DNA of 64,000 bases from Photobacterium chitinilyticum (GCF_004104355.1 NZ_RJLM01000011.1:1-64000); one strand, 5' to 3'. Positions 18,374 to 30,120 are shown, counted from the stretch's first letter. The notes: a model not told the origin generated them from the sequence alone. Numbers and translations: made by a program.

Positions 18374-18978
18374 TTAGTACACCTTTCTCAATGAAGTACA
18401 CCTTAAAGCCGAGCAAAACAAACACTTAATACAATAACTCGCATCACTAATTTAAGCGCTTGTTTTTAAAGGATATAATTCCGATCAGCTTTTCGAGCTT
18501 TTTTCCCACTAAGCTTATCATAATTAAAATGCTGTATTACTCTGGATTGTGTACAGCTTTTCTTTCCTGAGACAGCTTTTATGCGATCAAGTAGAACACC
18601 TAGTTCTAATAACTTCACACCCACATATAAGATTTTGAATTTAAACAATAAAAAACCGTGCAGCTTTTCCGGCTTTTTCTCCGGAGAACCCTGCACAGTC
18701 TTTTTATGGCTTTTCCCTTCTCGTACTGTCGAACATGATCAGCAAACAGAGCTTTGTTCAGCAAAAAGCAGAGCAAAAGTAACACTATAAGGCGAAGGCT
18801 CCAAATGTGATGGTAAGTTATTGTTTTAAACAATAATAATAAGCGTACAGCTTTTTAAGGAAATTTACGGATGAACTGTTCGGGGAAAGAAAAGCAGCCT
18901 TAACTGTCAAATAAAATAGTCGGAACGACAACATTCGGTCAGGAAAGAAGCCGCTTCTTTACGATATACGGCAGGTAC
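18374..18978. other. AT-rich non-coding region with recurring ACAGCTTTT motifs
   Basis: About 600 bp between the rimK unit and the groEL terminator. Open frames here are short and overlap the repeats, and none looks protein-like. Motif copies are at 18483-18506, 18551-18567, 18571-18580, 18658-18682 and 18845-18860. The copies at 17133, 18483 and 18658 share a longer core of two CTTTT runs separated by about 5 bp and ending in CC. A minus-strand terminator-like hairpin lies at 18650-18696, so an unannotated minus-strand RNA is possible. Confidence 0.5.
18650..18696 (-). terminator. minus-strand terminator-like hairpin with no known upstream gene
   Basis: On the minus strand GTGCAG pairs with CTGCAC around an inner CCGG/CCGG pairing, followed by GGTTTTTT. 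It lies beyond the groEL terminator, so a separate minus-strand transcript would be needed to use it. Confidence 0.4.
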
Positions 18979-19007
18979 AAAAAAGCTGGAGACAGAGCTC
19001 CAGCTTT
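18979..19007 (-). terminator. terminator of groESL
   Basis: AAAGCTGGAG and CTCCAGCTTT form a perfect 10-bp stem around a 6-nt loop. On the minus strand the stem is followed by a T-run. It lies about 90 bp beyond the groEL stop. Confidence 0.9.
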
Positions 19008-19094
19008 CAACAATCTACTATCGTAGAAAGTAGTAACGGTTCAGCTCAAAGCAGTATTGTTCAAATACCGCAAAGAGATAAACTATTACGGCAA

Positions 19095-20756
<1,662 letters not shown>

Positions 20757-20782
20757 TTAATTCTTTATTCGTAGTGATCGGA

Positions 20783-21073
20783 TTATTCAACGATTGCCAT
20801 GATGTCATTTTCAGACATGATCAGGACTTCTTTACCGTCGATCTTTTCAGATTTAGTGCCGTAGCCTTCTGCAAAGATCACAGTATCACCAACTTTAACG
20901 TCCAGCGGCTGTACTGTGCCGTTTTCTAGAATGCGGCCTTTACCTACTGCCAGTATTATACCGCGAGTAGATTTTTCAGCTGCAGAACCAGTTAGAACGA
21001 TGCCGCCGGCAGACTTAGATTCAACTTCTTGGCGTTCAACGATAACTCGGTCATGTAAAGGACGAATGTTCAT
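20783..21073 (-). CDS. groES: 10 kDa co-chaperonin GroES
   Basis: A 96-aa lid of the chaperonin. It begins [14 protein letters not shown] and contains the mobile loop [12 protein letters not shown] (about 17-28) that contacts GroEL apical domains. It is first in the heat-shock operon, with GGAGA upstream of the ATG and a sigma-32-type promoter about 85 bp before the start. Confidence 0.98.
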   Translation of the reverse strand: MNIRPLHDRVIVERQEVESKSAGGIVLTGSAAEKSTRGIILAVGKGRILENGTVQPLDVKVGDTVIFAEGYGTKSEKIDGKEVLIMSENDIMAIVE

Positions 21074-21157
21074 CGGTCGTCTCTCCTGATTTTGGTAATA
21101 TCCATAGGATTAATAAGGCTAGCGTAGTTTCACGCTAACTTTTTCTGATACCTAAAC

Positions 21158-21186
21158 ATGTTGGGACGTTTTTCTAGATCCCAAGC
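21158..21186 (-). promoter_or_regulatory. sigma-32 heat-shock promoter of groESL
   Basis: On the minus strand CTTGGGA, 13 nt, CCCAACAT, close to the sigma-32 consensus CTTGAAA-N11-16-CCCCATNT. No CIRCE (HrcA) inverted repeat is seen between it and groES. Confidence 0.65.
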
Positions 21187-21282
21187 CCCTGAGGCCATTT
21201 TTTTTAAAAAAATTCTCTGAGATTTTTGCCCGATCACACTCTTTGCTTTAGGGTAGGCGGGCATCCCAATTCCGAGACCACT

Positions 21283-22650
21283 ATGTCAACAGAAAGAAAA
21301 GCAGACAAACATGGGCTACTCTCCGCGCCCATTCCTACCGTCCTGCGCCGCTTAACCGTTCCGATGGTATTCGGAATGGTTGCGATCTTGATGTTTAACC
21401 TGGTCGATACCTTCTTTATTTCGCTATTGGGCACCGAGGCACTGGCAGCTGTCAGCTTTACCTTTCCGGTAACTTTTGCCATCAACTGCATCACCATGGG
21501 TGTCAGTGTCGGGATATCAACCAAAATTGGCCGCTTGCTCGGCAGCGGGGATAATCACACGGCCGCTCGCTTTGCCACTCACGGGCTGTTGCTGGCTTTG
21601 GTATTGATGGTTACGGCATCCGGTATTGGCTTGCTGACTCTCGAGCCCCTGTTTTCCCTCATTGGTGCTTCGCCGGAACTGCTGCCAATCATCAAACAGT
21701 ATATGGGTATCTGGTATCTGGCAATTCCATTACTGGTAATACCGATGGCGGGCAACAGTGCCATCCGAGCCACCGGGGATGCCAAGACGCCGGCAAAAAT
21801 CATGATGCTGGCCGGCGGGATCAATGGTGTACTCGATCCTTTACTGATCTTTGGCTACGCACCTTTTCCCGAACTGGGCGTAAAAGGGGCGGCCATTGCC
21901 AGTGGGATCAGCTGGGCTTTTGCCCTGATCTATTCCCTCTATATATTGATCAGGAGAGAAAAACTGTTGGCGATGCCGCAGCTTAGGCTATTCAGTAGAG
22001 ACTGCCACCAGATCATGCAAGTCGGAACTCCTGCCGCCCTGTCGAATGCATTGAACCCTTTGTCCGGTGCCATACTGATGTCGCTGCTCGCTTTTCAGGG
22101 AACGGCATCAGTGGCGGCCTATGGTGCTGCTATGCGTATAGAATCTCTGTTGGTGATTGTAATGATGTCCCTGGGATCGGCACTGATGCCGTTCATGGCC
22201 CAGAATTTCGGTGCCAACAAGCCCCAGCGCGCATTCAAGGCAATGTTTACTGCAATGCGCTTCGCCATTATGTTCCAGCTGTTAATCTTTATTATGATGA
22301 TACCGCTCAGTTGGCCCCTATCTTCACTATTTAGCCAAGATAGTGCCGTACAGCAGCAGCTTTGGCACTACTTGATTGTAGTCCCGATTAGCTACGGTAT
22401 GCAGGCGGTGTGTATGTTGCTGATCAGCGCGCTCAACGCAATGCACAAATCAATCCATGCACTGGTATGGAACTTATTGCGATTATTTGCCTTCCTGCTG
22501 CCTTCTGCATGGTTGGGTAGCTGGATATATGGTACCGAGGGGTTATTTATCGGCATTGCTGTCGCCAACATGCTTAGCGGGATCGGGGCATACTTATATG
22601 CGGTTAAAATGCGGCGTAACATGTATAGCAATTTAGCCAGCTCGAGCTAA
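21283..22650 (+). CDS. MATE-family multidrug/metabolite exporter
   Basis: A 455-aa inner-membrane exporter of the multidrug and toxin extrusion family. It has about 12 membrane segments in two homologous halves, opening with the family-typical LTVPMVFGMVAILMFNLVDT, and a typical family length. The frame opens at 21226, but ATG 21283 (MSTERKADKHG) gives the standard N-terminus. It probably couples export of cationic compounds to H+ or Na+. Substrates cannot be read. It is divergent from groES and shares a bidirectional terminator with fxsA. Confidence 0.9.
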   Translation: MSTERKADKHGLLSAPIPTVLRRLTVPMVFGMVAILMFNLVDTFFISLLGTEALAAVSFTFPVTFAINCITMGVSVGISTKIGRLLGSGDNHTAARFATHGLLLALVLMVTASGIGLLTLEPLFSLIGASPELLPIIKQYMGIWYLAIPLLVIPMAGNSAIRATGDAKTPAKIMMLAGGINGVLDPLLIFGYAPFPELGVKGAAIASGISWAFALIYSLYILIRREKLLAMPQLRLFSRDCHQIMQVGTPAALSNALNPLSGAILMSLLAFQGTASVAAYGAAMRIESLLVIVMMSLGSALMPFMAQNFGANKPQRAFKAMFTAMRFAIMFQLLIFIMMIPLSWPLSSLFSQDSAVQQQLWHYLIVVPISYGMQAVCMLLISALNAMHKSIHALVWNLLRLFAFLLPSAWLGSWIYGTEGLFIGIAVANMLSGIGAYLYAVKMRRNMYSNLASSS

Positions 22651-22694
22651 TTTGGCGCCCTTTCTGTTAGCCCCAAAATATGAACAGTATTAAC

Positions 22695-22722
22695 AAAAAG
22701 GCAGCCTGTTGGCTGCCTTTTA
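22695..22722. terminator. bidirectional terminator between the MATE gene and fxsA
   Basis: AAAAAGGCAGCC, loop TGTT, GGCTGCCTTTT. A and T runs on either side serve both convergent genes. Confidence 0.88.
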
Positions 22723-22756
22723 AATTCACTTTATTGCATAGCGGTGGCAGAACCTA

Positions 22757-23293
22757 TCAAGGTAACCGACGATCATTGTTATCCTTATTCTCGTCTTTAC
22801 GTTCGAATTCACCATCAAATACATCGCCATTTGAAGAGCGCTTATCCGGCGAATTCGAGTCATGGTGCTCAAACGGACTTTGACCGCTAAAACCCTGACC
22901 ACCGCCAAAGCCGGCACTAAAGCCCGAACCCATACCCTGAACCTTCACTCGGCTCATCAGCTGCTTGGCCAACATAGCTCGCGGAGCAGGCAGCAATACC
23001 AACATCCCCAGTGCATCTGTCATAAATCCAGGAGTCAGTAGCAGCACCCCGGCAACCGCCAGCATCACCCCTTCCACAATTTGTTGTGCCGGCAGCTCAC
23101 CTTGCTGCAGGCGGCTTTGCACCGACATCAGGGTAGCAATCCCCTGGCTCCTTACTAGCGATGCCCCGACAACCGCCGTCACCAGAACCAGTGCAATTGT
23201 TGGCCATAAGCCCAGAAATCCCCCTAGCTGGACAAATAAGGCAATTTCAATAATTGGAACAACAATAAACAGAAATAGTAAAACAGGAAACAC
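22757..23293 (-). CDS. fxsA: FxsA-family membrane protein
   Basis: A 178-aa protein with three or four membrane helices in the first 110 residues. The conserved start is FPVLLFLFIVVPIIEIALF, and ALVLVTAVVGASLVRSQG is the family signature. Overproduction of E. coli FxsA relieves F-plasmid exclusion of phage T7; its native role is unclear. The hydrophilic tail is Gly/Ser/Asp-rich and ends in Asn/Asp/Lys. The start is GTG at 23293. It is divergent from aspA, as in other Vibrionaceae. Confidence 0.9.
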   Translation of the reverse strand: MFPVLLFLFIVVPIIEIALFVQLGGFLGLWPTIALVLVTAVVGASLVRSQGIATLMSVQSRLQQGELPAQQIVEGVMLAVAGVLLLTPGFMTDALGMLVLLPAPRAMLAKQLMSRVKVQGMGSGFSAGFGGGQGFSGQSPFEHHDSNSPDKRSSNGDVFDGEFERKDENKDNNDRRLP

Positions 23294-23743
23294 GACTCAC
23301 CTCTTTGCGGTTGCTGTCTGTGAATTATGCACTACACGGATAAAATCACCAGCAGTCATCACTCTACGTTCTATCTTTTAATATTGGGAATAATAAGACG
23401 CTTTTCAACCTCTCGAGTGTACCAGAAGTCGGAAGCTGAACCCATGCTGACAACGAAAAACAGAACCTTCACATTCTGTCACACCCTGTCATTTTTACAC
23501 ACAAACCACCGGAGGGTTGTTAACACTGGATGTGATCAAGATCTCGTTTTTGTGCAAATCTTTTCAGCCGGATTCAAAAAGTGATCTGGATTATGTTTTT
23601 ACCCCTAAAGGGTAGTATTATCGGCTCCAAACAATAGGTGTCAGGTACGATCATCTAGCCAAAATCTCTGCAGAACGGATTCTATACTTTAAGAATTGGC
23701 TCAATAATTGAATTTTATCAGCAGATTATACTAAGGCTACATT
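23294..23743. promoter_or_regulatory. divergent upstream region fxsA / aspA
   Basis: A 450-bp intergenic region without a credible gene. Visible elements are a half-matching CRP-like TGTGATCAAGATCTCG (from about 23531) and a 15-bp inverted repeat TACCC-N5-GGGTA at 23600-23614. The latter resembles, but is one base short of, a NarL/NarP 7-2-7 site. Regulation of aspA by CRP, FNR or nitrate is plausible for the pathway but not proved here. Confidence 0.4.
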
Positions 23744-25204
23744 ATGTCTCAGATGATTGATCTAGAAAAAAATGAAGCAACTTTAAACGTTGCAACCCGC
23801 ATCGAAGAAGATCTTCTTGGCGATCGCCACGTCCCAGCAGACGCATACTGGGGTATTCACACTCTTCGTGCCGTTGAGAACTTCAACATTTCCCAAACGA
23901 CTATTTCTGACGTACCTGAGTTTGTTCGCGGTATGGTTTTCACCAAGAAAGCTGCTGCCATGGCGAACAAAGAGCTGGGTGCTATCCCATCCGATGTTGG
24001 CGAGTTCATCATCAAAGCATGTGACGAGATCCTTGAAACAGGCAAGTGCATGGATCAGTTCCCGTCTGACGTCTACCAGGGTGGTGCCGGTACTTCAGTT
24101 AATATGAATGCCAACGAAGTGATTGCAAACCTTGCTCTTGAGCTTATGGGCAAAGAAAAAGGTGAGTATGACATCGTTAACCCTAACGACCACGTAAACA
24201 AGAGCCAGTCAACTAACTGTGCTTACCCAACAGGCTTCCGTGTTGCGGTTTACAACAGCATCCTGAATATGGTTGAAGCTCTTGAGTACCTGAAAGGTGC
24301 ATTCGACGCGAAAGACAAAGAATTCGCAGACGTACTTAAAATGGGCCGTACCCAGCTGCAAGATGCTGTTCCAATGACTGTCGGTCAAGAATTCCACGCT
24401 TTCGGCGTACTGATCAAAGAAGAGATCAAGAACCTTCGCCACACCGCGCAGCTTCTGCTTGAAGTTAACTTGGGTGCTACAGCGATTGGTACTGGTCTGA
24501 ACGCTGCGACAGGTTACCAGGAACTGGCCGTTCAGCGTCTGGCTGAAGTCACTGGCCTTCCATGCACACCTGCAGAAGACTTGATTGAAGCAACGTCGGA
24601 CTGTGGCGCATACGTTATGATCCACGGCGCGCTTAAGCGTACTGCTGTTAAGCTTTCTAAGATCTGTAACGACCTTCGTCTGCTATCTTCAGGCCCTCGC
24701 GCTGGTCTAAACGAGCTTAACCTACCTGAAATGCAGGCAGGCTCTTCTATCATGCCAGCAAAAGTAAACCCAGTGATCCCAGAAGTGGTCAACCAGGTTT
24801 GCTTCAAAGTGATCGGTAACGACACGACCATTACTTTTGCAGCAGAAGCGGGCCAGCTTCAGCTAAACGTGATGGAGCCGGTTATCGGCCAGGCACTGTT
24901 CGAGTCAATCGACCTACTGAAGAATGCATCTATCAACTTACGCGACAAGTGCATTGACGGCATCACGGTAAACAAAGAAGTTTGTGAGTACTTCGTATTC
25001 AACTCTATCGGTATCGTGACTTATCTGAACCCGTTCATCGGCCACCACGAAGGTGACATCGTTGGTAAGATCTGTGCTGAGACAGGCAAGAGCGTACGTG
25101 ACGTCGTGCTAGAGCGTGGCCTTCTAACTGAAGAACAGCTCGATGACATCTTCTCAGTCCAGAACCTGATGCACCCAGAATATAAAGCGAAGCGTTACAA
25201 TTAA
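23744..25204 (+). CDS. aspA: aspartate ammonia-lyase (aspartase)
   Basis: A 486-aa member of the fumarase/aspartase superfamily that deaminates L-aspartate to fumarate and ammonia. The superfamily signature [11 protein letters not shown] (about 343-353) holds the catalytic Ser loop. The N-terminus [19 protein letters not shown] is aspartase-like. It runs into dcuA after a terminator-like hairpin. The fumarate made can feed FrdABCD (8.8-12.1 kb) as an anaerobic electron acceptor. Confidence 0.97.
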   Translation: MSQMIDLEKNEATLNVATRIEEDLLGDRHVPADAYWGIHTLRAVENFNISQTTISDVPEFVRGMVFTKKAAAMANKELGAIPSDVGEFIIKACDEILETGKCMDQFPSDVYQGGAGTSVNMNANEVIANLALELMGKEKGEYDIVNPNDHVNKSQSTNCAYPTGFRVAVYNSILNMVEALEYLKGAFDAKDKEFADVLKMGRTQLQDAVPMTVGQEFHAFGVLIKEEIKNLRHTAQLLLEVNLGATAIGTGLNAATGYQELAVQRLAEVTGLPCTPAEDLIEATSDCGAYVMIHGALKRTAVKLSKICNDLRLLSSGPRAGLNELNLPEMQAGSSIMPAKVNPVIPEVVNQVCFKVIGNDTTITFAAEAGQLQLNVMEPVIGQALFESIDLLKNASINLRDKCIDGITVNKEVCEYFVFNSIGIVTYLNPFIGHHEGDIVGKICAETGKSVRDVVLERGLLTEEQLDDIFSVQNLMHPEYKAKRYN

Positions 25205-25228
25205 TAGAACGCAAACGCGATAAAACCC

Positions 25229-25264
25229 GGCGGATTTTCAAGAAGAGGATCCGCCATTTTTTTG
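25229..25264 (+). terminator. terminator/attenuator between aspA and dcuA
   Basis: GGCGGAT and ATCCGCC pair around a 13-nt loop, followed by ATTTTTTT. It lies 25 bp after aspA and may set the aspA:dcuA ratio if the genes are co-transcribed. Confidence 0.8.
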
Positions 25265-25315
25265 CTACAGATTTCCCCCTTTTATATTTTTTTACTTTAA
25301 AGACAGGACAATCTC

Positions 25316-26617
25316 ATGATTGGTGTAGAACTATTTGTCGTTCTCGCGTTTATTTATTTAGGCGCACGAATCGGCGGTATTGGTATTGGTTTTGCTGGCG
25401 GTGCCGGTGTATTAGTACTTTCCCTTATTCTCGGTATGGATGCAGGTAATATCCCTGTAGATGTAATCCTTATTATCATGTCAGTAATTACCGCGATCGC
25501 AGCTATGCAGGTTGCAGGCGGTATGGACTGGCTAGTTGACCTAGCAGAAAAATTTCTGCGTAAAAACCCGAAACGCATCACCTTCTATGCGCCGATGGTT
25601 ACTTACTTCATGACGCTGCTTGCAGGTACCGGTCATACCGCGTTCTCTACCCTGCCGGTTATCGCTGAAGTTGCCAAAGAGCAAGGCGTTCGCCCTTCTC
25701 GTCCGCTTTCAATTGCAGTTGTGGCATCACAAATTGCCATCACCGCATCGCCTATCTCCGCAGCGGTTGTATTCTTCTCTGGCATTCTCGAACCGCTGGG
25801 AGTGGGCTACCTAACGCTACTGGCTATCTGTATCCCAACCACATTTGTGGCTTGTATGGCTGGTGCATTTGTATCTAACTTCCTGGGCTGCGAGCTAAAA
25901 GACGATGCGATTTACCAAGATCGCCTGGCCAAGGGCCTGATCAAGATCCAAGGTGCCACTAAGCGTGAAATCTTGCCAACAGCAAAAACAGCAACTTATA
26001 TCTTTATTGCTGCCATTATTGCAGTCGTTGCCTACGCAACCATGATTTCAAGTGCGGTAGGCCTTATCGAAGATCCTTCCCTGGGTCGTAACGATGCCAT
26101 CATGGTATTCATGCTGACAGCAGCCATGGCTATCGTTACTTTCACCAAAATCGATGCGTCCAAGATTGCCAACGCGGCAACGTTCAAGTCTGGTATGAGT
26201 GCTTGTGTGTGCGTACTGGGTGTCGCATGGCTAGGTGATACGTTCGTATCTGGACACATTACCGAAATCAAAGAGTTCGCCGGTGAAGTGCTTGAGCAAT
26301 ACCCTTGGATGCTTGCGGTAACGCTATTCTTTGCTTCTATGCTGCTTTACTCTCAGGGCGCAACAACAACGGCTCTAATGCCTGCGGCACTGGCAATTGG
26401 TGTGGCTCCGCTAACCGCTGTCGCTTCTTTCGCCGCCGTAAGTGCACTGTTCGTATTGCCGACTTACCCAACACTGCTTGCAGCCGTTGAAATGGATGAC
26501 ACAGGCTCTACCCGTATCGGTAACCTTGTATTCAACCACCCATTCTTCATTCCGGGTGTTGTAACCATCTCAACCTCTGTGGCACTGGGCTTTGCTATTG
26601 GCGGTATCTTCCTGTAA
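25316..26617 (+). CDS. dcuA: anaerobic C4-dicarboxylate transporter, DcuA type
   Basis: A 433-aa inner-membrane exchanger for aspartate, fumarate, malate and succinate. It has about ten to twelve hydrophobic segments and the DcuA/DcuB family opening FIYLGARIGGIGIGFAGG. The stretch TLPVIAEVAKEQGVRP and ASQIAITASPISAAVV fit DcuA better than DcuB. It is downstream of aspA, an arrangement shared with E. coli and vibrios: aspartate is taken up, converted to fumarate and exchanged for succinate. Confidence 0.93.
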   Translation: MIGVELFVVLAFIYLGARIGGIGIGFAGGAGVLVLSLILGMDAGNIPVDVILIIMSVITAIAAMQVAGGMDWLVDLAEKFLRKNPKRITFYAPMVTYFMTLLAGTGHTAFSTLPVIAEVAKEQGVRPSRPLSIAVVASQIAITASPISAAVVFFSGILEPLGVGYLTLLAICIPTTFVACMAGAFVSNFLGCELKDDAIYQDRLAKGLIKIQGATKREILPTAKTATYIFIAAIIAVVAYATMISSAVGLIEDPSLGRNDAIMVFMLTAAMAIVTFTKIDASKIANAATFKSGMSACVCVLGVAWLGDTFVSGHITEIKEFAGEVLEQYPWMLAVTLFFASMLLYSQGATTTALMPAALAIGVAPLTAVASFAAVSALFVLPTYPTLLAAVEMDDTGSTRIGNLVFNHPFFIPGVVTISTSVALGFAIGGIFL

Positions 26618-26642
26618 TAGCGCCGGTCAGGCAATCAAATAC

Positions 26643-26675
26643 AAAGGCTACCTTCGGGTGGCCTTTTTGTTTTTA
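26643..26675 (+). terminator. terminator of dcuA
   Basis: AAAGGCTACC, tetraloop TTCG, GGTGGCCTTTTTGTTTTT, about 25 bp after the stop. Confidence 0.9.
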
Positions 26676-26786
26676 CACCGTAGATGAAACCAAACACTGA
26701 ATAACACGGTCTGAGAGGGTATAGTAGATACCCAAAGCACCTTGAGGTGGTTTGGGTATAAATCCCTGCTGACGAGCCTGATCTGA

Positions 26787-28664
26787 ATGATGAAATTTAA
26801 ACAATATAGCGGATTCTCCCGATTTCTTGCCCTTGTTGCGCTAACGGGAACCTTACTGGCCAGTGTGGTCAGCCTGCCTGTCCGAGCTGAATTTTCCCTC
26901 CCCGGGTTTTCAGACAATAGTGCCAACAAGTTTGTGACTGTTGACGAGGCCTTTCCTTTCAATTTCAGCCAGCAAGGTGATGTGGTTTACCTCGACTGGC
27001 AAGTCAAACCCGGCTATTACCTGTACCGGCACCAGCTATCGGTTACCTCAGACAATGCCGAACTGGGCACCATTGATATTCCCGCGGGCCAGCCGTACAG
27101 GGATGAATTTTTCGGTGATGTCTTTATCTACACCGATCCGCTAACCGTCAGCGTCCCTATAGTTAACGCCACAGACAGCTCGGTGCTAACCGTACGTTAT
27201 CAAGGCTGTGCCAAAGCGGGTTTTTGCTATCCGCCGGAGATCCGCCAAGTACCGCTGTCCGCCGTTACAGCAGGCTCATCGTCGCGGCTGCCAACAGACG
27301 CTACCGATAGTGGATATGCAAGCGAAAGAACAAAAACAGCAAGCAACCCAGCCAAAGTAAGTACTAACACCAATAGCGTAAAAGCGACACAGCCACCCGC
27401 TTCTGAGCAGGATAAGCTGGCCAGTGATTTGGCCGAACAATGGTGGACGCCGCTTGTTTTCCTAGCGCTGGGGGTAGGCCTGGCCTTTACCCCTTGCGTG
27501 CTGCCGATGTACCCCATCCTGACCGGAATTGTACTGGGCAACGGCCAGCTCAGCCATGGCCGGACATTCCGTCTATCCTTTACCTATATACAGGGGATGG
27601 CACTGACCTATACCCTGCTCGGTCTGGTTGTTGCCTCTGCGGGTATGCAGTTCCAGGCAGCCCTGCAGCACCCTTATGTGCTGATCGGCCTGAGCGTGAT
27701 GTTCGTCCTGCTGGCACTGTCGATGTTCGGAGCCTACACCCTGCAACTGCCGAGCAGCATCCAAACCTGGCTCAGCGGCCTGAGTAACAAGCAAAAAGGG
27801 GGCAATACCGGTGGCGTATTTGCAATGGGGGCCATTTCCGGACTGGTATGTTCACCTTGCACCACCGCCCCATTGTCCGGAGCCTTAATTTATGTCGCCC
27901 AAAGCGGTGACTTGCTAACCGGAGCCATCGCTTTATACGCACTGGCTATGGGGATGGGGATCCCGCTCATTCTCGCGGCGATGTTTGGCAACAAGCTACT
28001 GCCTAAAGCCGGTAACTGGATGAACCATGTCAAAGTCTTCTTTGGCTTTATCTTGCTGGCTGTTCCGGTCTTCCTGCTTGAACGCATTCTGCCGCACGAA
28101 CTGGTTCCTTATTTGTGGTCAGTACTGGGGATCGCCGCGTTCGGTTGGCTATACCATGTCAAAAACACCCTAACGGTATCGTGGCGCAGCAGTACGCTGG
28201 CGGTGATTGCCATTGTCGGCCTGTTTGCTTCTGTTCAGCCGCTGTATCAGTCTCTGACCGGCAACTCGCCATCAACAAGCCAGGAACCAGTCACGGTAGA
28301 ATTTGAGCGCATCAGTACTATTGACGATCTGAACCTGGCGCTGGCCGAGGCCAAAGCCCAGGGCAAGCCCGTAATGCTGGATTTCTACGCCGACTGGTGT
28401 GTGGCCTGCAAGGAATTTGAGAAATATACCTTCCATGATCCGGAGGTTGCACCCAAGTTACAGCAGTTTGTCCTGCTGCAGGCCGACGTCACCAAAAGCT
28501 CACCGACAGACATTGAGTTACTAAAGGAAATGGATGTACTCGGCCTGCCGACGCTGGACTTCTGGGATACCAAAGGCAACCGTATTAGCAATGCCCGCCT
28601 GACTGGTTTCATGGAAGCCTCGCCTTTTCTCAGCCACCTGGATAATCACAAGCTACTCAACTAA
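26787..28664 (+). CDS. dsbD: thiol:disulfide interchange protein DsbD
   Basis: A 625-aa transmembrane reductant relay carrying electrons from cytosolic thioredoxin to periplasmic DsbC, DsbG and cytochrome c maturation. A signal peptide (about 1-34) leads to a periplasmic alpha domain with the Cys pair in GCAKAGFC (about 137-143). A linker and eight membrane helices follow, with redox Cys in TPCVLPMYP and CSPCTTAP. The C-terminal thioredoxin-like gamma domain carries DWCVACKEF. All six catalytic cysteines are present. It is monocistronic between two good terminators. Confidence 0.96.
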   Translation: MMKFKQYSGFSRFLALVALTGTLLASVVSLPVRAEFSLPGFSDNSANKFVTVDEAFPFNFSQQGDVVYLDWQVKPGYYLYRHQLSVTSDNAELGTIDIPAGQPYRDEFFGDVFIYTDPLTVSVPIVNATDSSVLTVRYQGCAKAGFCYPPEIRQVPLSAVTAGSSSRLPTDATDSGYASERTKTASNPAKVSTNTNSVKATQPPASEQDKLASDLAEQWWTPLVFLALGVGLAFTPCVLPMYPILTGIVLGNGQLSHGRTFRLSFTYIQGMALTYTLLGLVVASAGMQFQAALQHPYVLIGLSVMFVLLALSMFGAYTLQLPSSIQTWLSGLSNKQKGGNTGGVFAMGAISGLVCSPCTTAPLSGALIYVAQSGDLLTGAIALYALAMGMGIPLILAAMFGNKLLPKAGNWMNHVKVFFGFILLAVPVFLLERILPHELVPYLWSVLGIAAFGWLYHVKNTLTVSWRSSTLAVIAIVGLFASVQPLYQSLTGNSPSTSQEPVTVEFERISTIDDLNLALAEAKAQGKPVMLDFYADWCVACKEFEKYTFHDPEVAPKLQQFVLLQADVTKSSPTDIELLKEMDVLGLPTLDFWDTKGNRISNARLTGFMEASPFLSHLDNHKLLN

Positions 28665-28682
28665 GTGATTACTCACATACAA

Positions 28683-28711
28683 GAAAGAGCACCTTAAGTG
28701 CTCTTTTTTTA
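28683..28711 (+). terminator. terminator of dsbD (bidirectional)
   Basis: AAAGAGCACCTTAAGTGCTCTTTTTTT, about 20 bp after dsbD. It also faces the end of the minus-strand GGDEF gene. Confidence 0.88.
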
Positions 28712-28753
28712 TTCCCTCTATAACCTGTCATACGGTTATTCTCGGTAACTTAA

Positions 28754-29932
28754 CTATCCAGGACGGCTTATTGGCTCATAACGAGCAATAACATCAACTT
28801 GTTCGTTTTCGTTATCATTATCCTGATCATCGAGTTCATTATCGGCGCGTAATTCATTAATCGCATCATGCATATACTTGCGCATCTGGTTAACATTCCA
28901 GTTCGGTGCCCACTCCATTATCGAGATCATGACACAAACCGGCTGCTCCAGATCCGCTTTCACCAAATTGTCACAGCAGCGATGAATATGCCTTTGGATC
29001 CGTCCAGCCACCATTTCAGCACCGCCGACGTCGGTATCGGGTAGCAAGATCGCAAACTCGTCACTTCCGACCCGGGCAATAAAATCACGAGGACGATAGA
29101 TCCCACGACGCAGCCCTTTGGTCACCCGCTGTAGCAGCTGTTCATAGGCCTGGTGACCGCATGTCATGGTATATAAGCGTAACGGTTCTACACTCACGAT
29201 CATCAACGTCAGCTCGCTGTGATGGCGGCGCGCTGCCATAATTTCGCGCTCTAGCATCAATTCAAAATGCCGACTATTTTGCAGCCCGGTGACTTGGTCA
29301 ACCAAAGAGACAGAGGCCAGCTCAAGACGCAAACGCTGCTCTTCATATTCATGAAATACCGACGCATGGAACCAGTGGTATAAACATTCACGCACCACAA
29401 TAGCCATCACCAGACGGCTTGCGACACTCAGGACAGTGAGCGCCTCGTGGGTGGGATCCAGATATACACCAGCAAATAAAAACGAACAGAAAACGGGGCC
29501 AATCGCCAGGTACATCGCGGGGCGGTAACTGAAAAATGCCACCACGGAGAGGAAGATGAATAAATCGCTATACACGTAAAATGTAGAAAAATGGGAGTAG
29601 TGGATCAGTAACGGAAACAAGACCGCCCAGCAGCCCCCCAGCAAACCGGCCAATGCCAAAGAGGCAACCTGCCAGCGAACTTTAATCGGTATAACTTGCA
29701 CCACCAGCCATAAGACAAATGCCACGCCCCCCATCAGCGCAAAAACGCCGCTAAAGATGGACTTAACATGACTAGATACCGTGGGTTCTAACCAGAACAG
29801 CTCAATGATAACCAGACCCAGCAGCAACAAAGAGGTAATCGTGATCAGCTTCCAGCCTTGTTCCTGGCGCTTAAATTGCTGCTGCTCAAAATAGTCTTTC
29901 CCTGTCGTCCATGTCTCGATGTGCCGGATCAT
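28754..29932 (-). CDS. membrane protein with degenerate GGDEF domain
   Basis: A 392-aa protein with five or six membrane helices in residues 30-200 and a C-terminal GGDEF-type domain (about 212-370). The signature reads RVGSDEFAILLPD. The region that normally reads DIDxFKxIND is SVEPLRLYTM. The first metal-binding Asp is therefore Ser, the second is Glu, and the guanine-contacting Asn and Asp are lost or replaced. Diguanylate cyclase activity is doubtful; a c-di-GMP or GTP-sensing or scaffolding role is possible. Its tail is rich in Asp and Asn. It is convergent with dsbD and divergent from the response regulator gene. Confidence 0.8.
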   Translation of the reverse strand: MIRHIETWTTGKDYFEQQQFKRQEQGWKLITITSLLLLGLVIIELFWLEPTVSSHVKSIFSGVFALMGGVAFVLWLVVQVIPIKVRWQVASLALAGLLGGCWAVLFPLLIHYSHFSTFYVYSDLFIFLSVVAFFSYRPAMYLAIGPVFCSFLFAGVYLDPTHEALTVLSVASRLVMAIVVRECLYHWFHASVFHEYEEQRLRLELASVSLVDQVTGLQNSRHFELMLEREIMAARRHHSELTLMIVSVEPLRLYTMTCGHQAYEQLLQRVTKGLRRGIYRPRDFIARVGSDEFAILLPDTDVGGAEMVAGRIQRHIHRCCDNLVKADLEQPVCVMISIMEWAPNWNVNQMRKYMHDAINELRADNELDDQDNDNENEQVDVIARYEPISRPG

Positions 29933-30120
29933 TCCGCATTCCTAGATTCACGCTATCCCATTGATATTAAGCGACCAATTTGATCAGCTCCTTAACAAGT
30001 AATTCGTCATTGCCCTACTTGTAACATAAGAACCGATCCAGTTCAGATCTTGACTGTTAACAAATTGATCTACTCTATAAGCAGTGATAGCGTAATTAAA
30101 AACAATCAGACAAGACTGCC

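Noticed and set aside
18466-18833. Minus-strand ORFs of 72-76 codons between rimK and groEL
   Set aside because: They overlap each other and the repeat motifs, lack good ribosome sites, and have no protein-like conservation pattern. They follow from the AAAAGC-rich repeats.
23600-23614. TACCC-N5-GGGTA as a NarL/NarP 7-2-7 site before aspA
   Set aside because: The spacing is one base short of the 7-2-7 geometry, so it is mentioned only as part of the intergenic description.
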